From the NCBI RefSeq assembly GCF_001724605.1, contig NZ_MEEX01000003.1, forward strand, positions 167,904 to 231,903: a DNA stretch of 64,000 bases, in the 5' to 3' direction. Position numbers and translations under genes: made by a program. Shown piece after piece: positions 59,428 to 64,000 of the stretch. Origin of the DNA: Phenylobacterium sp. SCN 70-31. Lineage in GTDB: Bacteria > Pseudomonadota > Alphaproteobacteria > Caulobacterales > Caulobacteraceae. The first letter of the stretch is position 1. The number at the start of each line of letters is the position of its first letter. The notes beneath the pieces are model-generated. The model made no database searches, was not told the DNA's origin, and saw only the letters and a program-made list of their open reading frames with translations.

Positions 59428-60385
59428 GAGCCCGCGCGCCCAGCCTGGGGATCAGGCGCATGTAGGCCAGCGACGCCGCCAGCTCGACCAGGGTCTGGAG
59501 CACGATGATGGCCGGCAGCAGGGGCGCCCCGCCCGGAACGGCGAACGCCAGCGGCAGGACGACCAGGGAGTTGCGGGTGCCGGCGCTGAACGCCACCGCC
59601 CGCCCCGCCGGCGCCTCCAGCCCGGCCAGGCGCGCCACCCCCCAGCCCAGCAGCGGGGCGGCGACGGCGTAGGCCAGGTACAGCGGCAGCGCCCGGACAG
59701 CGCCCTCCAGCGCCAGGCCCAGTTGCGGCGTCACCGACGCGACCACCACGAAGAGCACCACCGCCGTGGCCGGCACGGGCAGCAGGCCCAGCCCGCGCAC
59801 CGCTCGCGCGGCCCCCTCGCTGCGGCCCGCCAGCACTTGCGCCGCCGCGGCCAGCGCCAGGGGAACGGCGATCAACCACACGAACGCGTGCAGGAACGGT
59901 TCGGCCCGGACCAGGCCCTGCGCCGCCTCGCCGAGGAACAGGCCCAGGTAGACCGGCAGCAGCAGCATCTGCGCCAGCAGCAGCACCGGCGTCGCCGCCA
60001 GCAGCAGCCGGGCGTCGGCCCGGCCGATGTGGGCGAACGTCACCACATAGTCGATGCACGGCGCCAGCAGCACCAGCAGCACCCCCAGCCGCAGCATCGG
60101 GTCCCCCGGCAACGTCTGCACCAGCGCCAGCACCAGCAGCGGCGCCACCAGGAAATTGGCCGCCAGCAGCGCGGCCAAGAACCGCACCCGCGCCAGGGCC
60201 CGGCCCAGGTCGGCCAGCGGGACCTGCAGGAAGGTCGCGAACAGCATGAGCGCCAGCGCCGGGTTGATCGCCGCCTCCAGCGCCGCCGTCCCCGGAACCG
60301 CCGCGCCCAGCGCCGCCGCCGCCAGCACCGTGGCGAAGTAGATGCCGACCTGCCGCGCCTCCAGCGCCTCGCGCAAGCCCGTCAT
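59396..60385 (-). CDS. Bile acid:sodium symporter / arsenite-permease-like family protein
   Basis: 329 residues with nine or ten hydrophobic helices. Family signs are NPALALMLFATFLQVPLADL near helix 2, LLAPCIDYVVTFAHIGRAD in the middle and FSAGTRNSLVVLPLAFAVPG near the end, which recalls the core of ACR3/BASS transporters. It exports or imports an organic or inorganic anion. No arsenic-resistance genes are next to it, so the substrate is open. It is 23 bp upstream of nothing on its own strand; the next minus-strand gene upstream is the CinA-type gene at 60409. Confidence 0.8.
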   Translation of the reverse strand: MTGLREALEARQVGIYFATVLAAAALGAAVPGTAALEAAINPALALMLFATFLQVPLADLGRALARVRFLAALLAANFLVAPLLVLALVQTLPGDPMLRLGVLLVLLAPCIDYVVTFAHIGRADARLLLAATPVLLLAQMLLLPVYLGLFLGEAAQGLVRAEPFLHAFVWLIAVPLALAAAAQVLAGRSEGAARAVRGLGLLPVPATAVVLFVVVASVTPQLGLALEGAVRALPLYLAYAVAAPLLGWGVARLAGLEAPAGRAVAFSAGTRNSLVVLPLAFAVPGGAPLLPAIIVLQTLVELAASLAYMRLIPRLGARALTPPPDSPGG

Positions 60386-60408
60386 CGCCTGCCCCCCGCC
60401 CGGCCGGG

Positions 60409-61173
60409 CTACGCGACCTGGACCTCGCGCACGTTCTCGATCCCCGCGCCCTTCAGCGCCGCGATCAGCTCCACGACCACGCCGGCCAGCGCCTCGGGGT
60501 CGCGACTGCGCAGCACCAGGTTCGAGCCGTAGCCGTCCGGGCCGAAGAACGGATAGCTGCCCAGCGACATGTCCGGGTGCGCCCGCGCCACCGCCTCCAG
60601 CGGCGCGGCGATCACGCCCTCGCCCGAGCCGTCCACCCGCACGGTGCGCGACACGGTCGGCCGCCCGCCGCGCATCCGCGGCCCCACGTCCTCCAGCATC
60701 CCGCGCATTATCTGGGGCACGCCGGCCAGGGTGAAGACGTTGCCGATGGTGAATCCGGGCGGCCCCTGCACCGGGTTCTTCACCAGCGCGCCGCCCACCG
60801 GCACGCGCGCCATCCGCCGCCGCGCCGGCGTCAGCTCGCCGCCCCAGCGCGCCTCCATCATGGCGATGATCTCGGGATGCTCGTGCAGCTCCACCTCGAA
60901 CGCCGCGGCCACGGCGTCGGCGGTGATGTCGTCGTGCGTCGGCCCGATCCCGCCCGTGGTGATGACATAGTCGTACCGGCCCCGCAGCGCGTTCAGCGCG
61001 TCCACGATCTCGCCCAGCACGTCGGGCACCGTCCGCGCCTCGGCCAGGTCGATCCCGATCACGCCCAGGTATCGGGCGATGTCGCGCAGGTTCGTGTCCT
61101 GCGTCCGCCCCGACAGGATCTCGTCCCCGATGACCAGGACCGCGGCGGTGACTCGGTCGTCAGTCGCGGACAT
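60409..61173 (-). CDS. CinA-N-terminal / molybdopterin-binding domain protein
   Basis: 254 residues, matching the short form of the competence/damage-inducible CinA family without the C-terminal PncC deamidase domain. The MoaB/MogA-like fold shows AAVLVIGDEILSGRTQDTN at the start and VITTGGIGPTHDDITADAV (about 75), with VHNPVQGPPGFTIGNVFTLAGVP-like sequence later. The family includes ADP-ribose pyrophosphatase/NMN recycling enzymes and molybdopterin-binding proteins. Its ATG lies 14 bp inside the end of the small gene upstream, suggesting co-translation. Overall confidence is high for family and low for function. Confidence 0.85.
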   Translation of the reverse strand: MSATDDRVTAAVLVIGDEILSGRTQDTNLRDIARYLGVIGIDLAEARTVPDVLGEIVDALNALRGRYDYVITTGGIGPTHDDITADAVAAAFEVELHEHPEIIAMMEARWGGELTPARRRMARVPVGGALVKNPVQGPPGFTIGNVFTLAGVPQIMRGMLEDVGPRMRGGRPTVSRTVRVDGSGEGVIAAPLEAVARAHPDMSLGSYPFFGPDGYGSNLVLRSRDPEALAGVVVELIAALKGAGIENVREVQVA

Positions 61174-61438
61174 GCCGCCCCATCTGATAGCCGGCGAACG
61201 CGCCCGCGGCGCCCAGCAGGATCGGCGTCGCCACGATGCCGACCGGCCCCAGCGCCACGCCCACCGCGTTCGCGACCGCCAGCAGCGGCGCGGCCGCCAC
61301 GGTGGAGGCCAGCCCGGTCTGCAGCGCCTTGACCGTGGCGCCGACCTCGACGGCCGGGTGCGAGGGGGGCGGGTGCGAGGGGGCAGGATGCGAGGAGGGC
61401 GGCTGATCCGGCGGGGAGGTCGATGGCGTGTTCGTCAA
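61160..61438 (-). CDS. Small membrane-associated hypothetical protein
   Basis: 92 residues from a TTG at 61438 that overlaps the upstream stop as TTGA; this start is preferred over the longer reading because it avoids the neighbouring gene. A Pro/Ser/His-rich repetitive N-terminus (with three HP-SHP-like units, about 10-30) precedes a hydrophobic glycine/alanine region (about 40-85: LASTVAAAPLLAVANAVGVALG, ATPILLGAAGAFAGYQMG) that could make two membrane helices or a glycine zipper. The function is unknown. It lies in a chain of overlapping genes with the four-helix membrane protein and the CinA-type gene. Confidence 0.6.
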   Translation of the reverse strand: MTNTPSTSPPDQPPSSHPAPSHPPPSHPAVEVGATVKALQTGLASTVAAAPLLAVANAVGVALGPVGIVATPILLGAAGAFAGYQMGRHVRD

Positions 61439-61875
61439 TAGAGTCCGCTCCCGATCCGGGCGATCAGCGACAAGATAATCATCGCCGCGGCCGACTGCCA
61501 CGAAAAGTGCGCCAGCCGCTTCATGTCATAGCCCTTCTGGGCGCCCTGCTCGACCGTATTGAGCTTGCCGGTGTGGAGCAGCGCCGTCACGAAATAGGCG
61601 CCCGAGATGAAGATCACGCTCACCAGCGCCACCGAGATGAAGATGGTCGCGTGGCCGGGGTCCACCTTCGGCGCGGCGCTGATCCGGTCCTTCCACAGGT
61701 CCATGATCAGGAGCGCGGCCACCGCGATGCCGTAGAAGAACAGCACCCCGTCCTTCAGGACACTCTCGGGCGTCGGCGCCTGGCCCACGGTCCGCTGCGC
61801 GAAATACACGCACGCGACGGGAATCGCGGGCATGATCAGGTTGCCGACCATCCATATCCAGAATTCCGGACTCAT
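61435..61875 (-). CDS. Four-helix membrane protein of unknown function
   Basis: 146 residues with four hydrophobic segments: [56 protein letters not shown] and [14 protein letters not shown]. No charged catalytic motif is seen. It is the first gene of a likely operon with the small protein (TTGA overlap) and the CinA-type protein, and is divergent from sfsA with only 53 bp between starts. The function is unknown. Confidence 0.65.
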   Translation of the reverse strand: MSPEFWIWMVGNLIMPAIPVACVYFAQRTVGQAPTPESVLKDGVLFFYGIAVAALLIMDLWKDRISAAPKVDPGHATIFISVALVSVIFISGAYFVTALLHTGKLNTVEQGAQKGYDMKRLAHFSWQSAAAMIILSLIARIGSGLY

Positions 61876-61928
61876 GCCGCCACCCCCGGGGACAATCCCC
61901 GGTAGCAGCGATCTCCCGACCGATAAAC

Positions 61929-62693
61929 ATGCAGTTTCCCTCGCCCCTCGTCCGCGGAACCCTGGTCAGCCGCTACAAGCGCTTCTTCGCCGACGTGGTG
62001 CTGGACGACGGCACGCCCGTCACCGCCCACTGCCCGAACCCCGGCGCCATGCTGGGCCTGAACACCCCCGGCCTGCCCGCCTGGCTCTCGCGCTCCGACG
62101 ACCCCAAGCGCAAGCTGGCCCACACCCTGGAACTGGTCGAGGCCGACGGCGGCCTGGTGGGGATCAACACCCTCCACCCCAACCGCATCGTCGCCGAAGC
62201 CCTGGCCGAGGGCGCCATCCCCGAAGTCGCCGGCTACGCCTCCACCCGACGCGAGGTGCGCTACGGCCAGAACTCCCGCATCGACTTCCTCCTGGAACAC
62301 CCCGGGCGCCCGCCCTGCTGGCTGGAGGTGAAAAAAGACCAGTCCTATTTACGTCGCGATCTGAAGCCCGATCACAAGCTGTGGCTCGAAGTGAAAAATG
62401 TCCATTTAACAAGAACTAAGGGCCTCGCTGAGTTTCCTGATTGCGTCGCGGCTCGCTCGTCGAAGCACCTGCGCGAACTCGAAGCGATGGTCGCCGAGGG
62501 TGATCGAGCTGTTGCCCTATTCGTTGTGCAGCGAACCGACTGTGACGAGTTTTCCGCGTGCTACGATCTCGACCCAGCTTTTGCTAACGGGTTGGACCGT
62601 GCTGCTGAAGCTGGCGTGGAAGTTCTCATCTACGCTTGCGACATAAGCGTCGAGCGCGTCAGCTTGTCGAGACGACTTCCTTGGCGCCGTTAG
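61929..62693 (+). CDS. sfsA: SfsA-type nuclease, chimeric: native N-terminal part with a foreign 3' end
   Basis: 254 residues, somewhat longer than usual for SfsA. Residues 1-135 are encoded by GC-rich native DNA ([47 protein letters not shown]). From about 62333 the DNA is clearly lower in GC and the protein continues in frame through [21 protein letters not shown] and then the normal SfsA end ([31 protein letters not shown]). WLEVK thus occurs twice, 21 residues apart, marking the junction. The displaced native tail remains at 63265-63576. SfsA family members are nucleases linked to sugar-fermentation phenotypes. The chimera keeps a PD-(D/E)xK-like EVKN and may be functional. Confidence 0.85.
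   Translation: MQFPSPLVRGTLVSRYKRFFADVVLDDGTPVTAHCPNPGAMLGLNTPGLPAWLSRSDDPKRKLAHTLELVEADGGLVGINTLHPNRIVAEALAEGAIPEVAGYASTRREVRYGQNSRIDFLLEHPGRPPCWLEVKKDQSYLRRDLKPDHKLWLEVKNVHLTRTKGLAEFPDCVAARSSKHLRELEAMVAEGDRAVALFVVQRTDCDEFSACYDLDPAFANGLDRAAEAGVEVLIYACDISVERVSLSRRLPWRR
62325..62332. repeat. Left 8-bp direct repeat flanking the sfsA insert
   Basis: GAGGTGAA occurs here, inside the native sfsA codons for EVK, and again at 63265-63272 where the native gene resumes. The distance is exactly 940 bp. It marks the probable recombination or insertion joint. Confidence 0.7.
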
Positions 62694-63272
62694 GGGCTCA
62701 GGCAACCGGCCTTTACGACAACTTGTCAGCCATCACCTCTCCGGCGGAAACAAGCAGCCTTCGCTCAAGCTTGTAGTCAAGGACACGCCAGCTTTCCTCG
62801 CCGCGCCAGACTGTGAAGGTTCGCATCGTGTGGCCATGATCGAAGGTCAGAACCAGATCGCCAGTTCGTTGGTCGTGGGCAACGTCATGAACCTTCAGTC
62901 CGGTCAGCGGCTCGCTGAGGGCGGCTGCGGAGTCGAACCGCTCGCGGTAGGCACCATCGGCTTCGCCATCCTCCTGCTCCCAAGGCAAATCAGCACTCGT
63001 GGCGATGATTTCGCCCTGAGCTTCGACCCGCCATGGCGCGTCCAAGGATAGACCGAGTAACGGCTTTCCATCCGCCGCAGGACGAAACCAAAGGATGAGC
63101 GTGTTTCCCGCGATGTTCCGCCGAAACACAGGTTCACCGACGAGATCGGCCAGAATTGAGCGCAGTTCGTCTTGTGCCTGCAAGCTTGAGGCCCTCCGTC
63201 GCTATGAGCCTACACGATAACATCCCCGCTCGCATCGCTGGCTGGCCTTCACCGTCGCTTCGTTGAGGTGAA
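62333..63272. mobile_element. 940-bp insert in sfsA: replacement gene end plus one cargo gene
   Basis: The segment between the two GAGGTGAA copies has a markedly lower GC content (about half G+C by eye, against about 70% around it). It contains an alternative sfsA 3' end (62333-62693, read from the native gene), a minus-strand gene (62713-63183) and a short right end. There is no transposase, integrase, terminal inverted repeat or tRNA. The layout, with the host gene end replaced and the old end kept downstream, is what site-specific islands do. Here it could equally be a non-homologous capture of foreign sfsA-linked DNA. Confidence 0.7.
62713..63183 (-). CDS. Cargo gene of the sfsA insert, hypothetical protein
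   Basis: 156 residues from ATG 63183, of lower GC than the host genes. It is soluble and acidic, mostly beta by appearance: VFRRNIAGNTLILWFRPAADG, LLGLSLDAPWRVEA, VHDVAHDQRTGDLVLTFDHGHTMRTFTVW, SWRVLDYKLERRLLV. There is no catalytic motif I recognise. Small single-gene cargo of this shape is often an immunity or antitoxin-like protein, but nothing here proves that. It is convergent with the chimeric sfsA, 19 bp between stops. Confidence 0.7.
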   Translation of the reverse strand: MQAQDELRSILADLVGEPVFRRNIAGNTLILWFRPAADGKPLLGLSLDAPWRVEAQGEIIATSADLPWEQEDGEADGAYRERFDSAAALSEPLTGLKVHDVAHDQRTGDLVLTFDHGHTMRTFTVWRGEESWRVLDYKLERRLLVSAGEVMADKLS

Positions 63273-63576
63273 GAACGTCCACCTCATGCGCACGCCGGGC
63301 CTGGCGGAGTTCCCCGACTGCGTCGCGGCGCGCCCGCTCAAGCACCTGCGCGAACTGGAGGCGATGGCGGCGGCCGGTCATCGGGTGGTGATGCTGTTCG
63401 TGATCCAGCGCGGCGACTGCGACGTTTTCGCCGCCTGCGCCGAACTGGACCCGGCCTACGCCCGCGGCCTGGATCACGCCGCGGCGAACGGCGTCGAGGT
63501 GCTGGCCTATCGCTGCGCCCTCACCCCCGACGCCGTCACCCTCGCCGACCCCATCCCCTGGCGCGACGCCGCCTGA
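63265..63576 (+). pseudogene. sfsA: Displaced native 3' end of sfsA
   Basis: The frame continues [20 protein letters not shown], then [33 protein letters not shown] to [11 protein letters not shown]. This is the normal end of SfsA with the GC-rich codon use of the host. It lacks the first 130 or so residues and a plausible start signal, since the GTG at 63268 is simply a valine codon of EVK. It is therefore a remnant cut off from its gene by the insert at 62333-63272. Confidence 0.85.
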
Positions 63577-63604
63577 CGCGAAAAGCCAGCCCCGCGGCCC
63601 GCAC

Positions 63605-63625
63605 CTACGTCCGCTTCTGACGTAG
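63605..63625. promoter_or_regulatory. 7-bp inverted repeat before the last gene
   Basis: CTACGTC (63605-63611) and GACGTAG (63619-63625) are a perfect inverted repeat around CGCTTCT. It could be a regulator site, 21 bp upstream of the ATG at 63647, or a weak terminator for sfsA. Confidence 0.4.
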
Positions 63626-63646
63626 CGGGGTGTTGGGATATCCCTC

Positions 63647-64000
63647 ATGTCCGAGGGACCCGACATCGATACGCTGGCGCTGGCCACACTGGATCGGCTG
63701 GCCGCGCTGGACCTCTCCGCCGCGGAGAAGGCCCACGGCGCCCTCATGGCCGCCGAGGATCCCAAGGACATCCCCGAACTCTCCCGGGCCTATCGCGGCC
63801 TCGCCCGCTCCCTGCGCCAGACCCTGGCGCTCAAGGACCGCCTGAGACGCCAGCGCGCCGAGCGGGCCTCATCCCGTCCCGATCCCGACCGCCTGGCCAG
63901 AGCCGGCCGCTTCGACATCCTGGCCGAAGCCGTCCGCGAGGCCGCCGACGACGCCGGCTGCGATCCCGCCGAGCGCGAAGACCTCGCCGAACGCTTCCAC
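63647..64000 (+). CDS. Hypothetical protein, runs off the window
   Basis: Open from ATG 63647 to the window edge (118 codons). The sequence (SEGPDIDTLALATLDRLAAL, SAAEKAHGALMAAEDPKDIP, SRAYRGLARSLRQTLALKDRLRRQRAE) is helical and charged without cysteine or membrane segments. The start has GATATCCCTC upstream rather than a strong ribosome site. A short overlapping frame at 63630-63845 is a shadow. No family recognised; the C-terminus is outside the window. Confidence 0.65.
   Translation, partial: MSEGPDIDTLALATLDRLAALDLSAAEKAHGALMAAEDPKDIPELSRAYRGLARSLRQTLALKDRLRRQRAERASSRPDPDRLARAGRFDILAEAVREAADDAGCDPAEREDLAERFH

Noticed and set aside
62333..63272. Insert in sfsA as an insertion sequence
   Set aside because: No transposase and no terminal inverted repeats were found, so it is described as an end-replacing insert instead.
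1..64000. CRISPR arrays, rRNA genes, prophage modules, transposases
   Set aside because: No regularly spaced repeats, rRNA stretches, phage structural genes or transposase motifs were seen on either strand.

Overview
This is a GC-rich (about 70%) bacterial chromosome segment. The gene set points to an alphaproteobacterium of the Caulobacteraceae, Caulobacter/Phenylobacterium type: a Lac-type GMC dehydrogenase with a Tat-exported small subunit, many TonB/MFS catabolic genes, several hybrid kinases and PurU/SodB/SfsA housekeeping genes. The taxonomic placement is inference. Coding density is high, and the few AT-rich patches are nearly all gene leaders.

Layout. 0-2.3 kb: the end of a CHAT-peptidase gene and a double winged-helix protein. 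2.3-11.2 kb: a sugar locus that looks like a 3-keto-glycoside pathway. It has a GMC dehydrogenase with its gluconate-2-dehydrogenase subunit 3, a DUF1080 lipoprotein, two TIM-barrel isomerases/epimerases, a Gfo/Idh oxidoreductase, an MFS transporter and a LacI regulator. The same 16-bp operator occurs, in opposite orientations, in both divergent promoter regions. 11.2-18.3 kb: an O-acetylhomoserine sulfhydrylase-like gene and three consecutive sensor kinases with receiver domains.

18.4-42.9 kb: a large catabolic block, all on the minus strand. It holds two MFS transporters, an SDR, two IclR regulators, a Tat-exported DapA-like protein, a TonB receptor, a cytochrome c', an FAH-family hydrolase and an FMN 2-hydroxy-acid dehydrogenase. 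It continues with a carboxylesterase, an ankyrin protein, DUF1552 and DUF1592 proteins, a PQQ dehydrogenase, an amidohydrolase and a mono-heme cytochrome c. Six transcription-unit leaders carry a similar 17-bp imperfect palindrome (about ATNCCA-N5-TGRGAT), and a seventh carries a weaker copy. This suggests one regulon for the block. SDR, FAH hydrolase and 2-hydroxy-acid dehydrogenase fit the end of a non-phosphorylated L-rhamnonate/L-fuconate-like route to pyruvate plus L-lactate. The DUF1592/DUF1552/ankyrin part has no assigned function and is the best candidate for an undescribed system.

43.1-43.4 kb: a tRNA-Leu(UAA) gene on the minus strand, interrupted between anticodon positions 34 and 35 by a 245-nt group I intron. 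43.6-52.1 kb: an SH3/glycine-zipper protein, then a three-gene operon of two-partner secretion transporter (TpsB), exoprotein (TpsA) and a CHAT-TPR protein with its own signal peptide. 52.3-61.9 kb: superoxide dismutase, PurU, a membrane hybrid kinase, an enoyl-CoA hydratase, an SDR, a phytanoyl-CoA-dioxygenase-like gene, a bile-acid/arsenite-type symporter, a CinA-type protein and small membrane proteins. 61.9-63.6 kb: sfsA, whose native 3' end has been displaced by a 940-bp, lower-GC insert. The insert supplies a diverged replacement 3' end and one cargo gene, and the old native tail survives downstream. The window ends inside a hypothetical gene.
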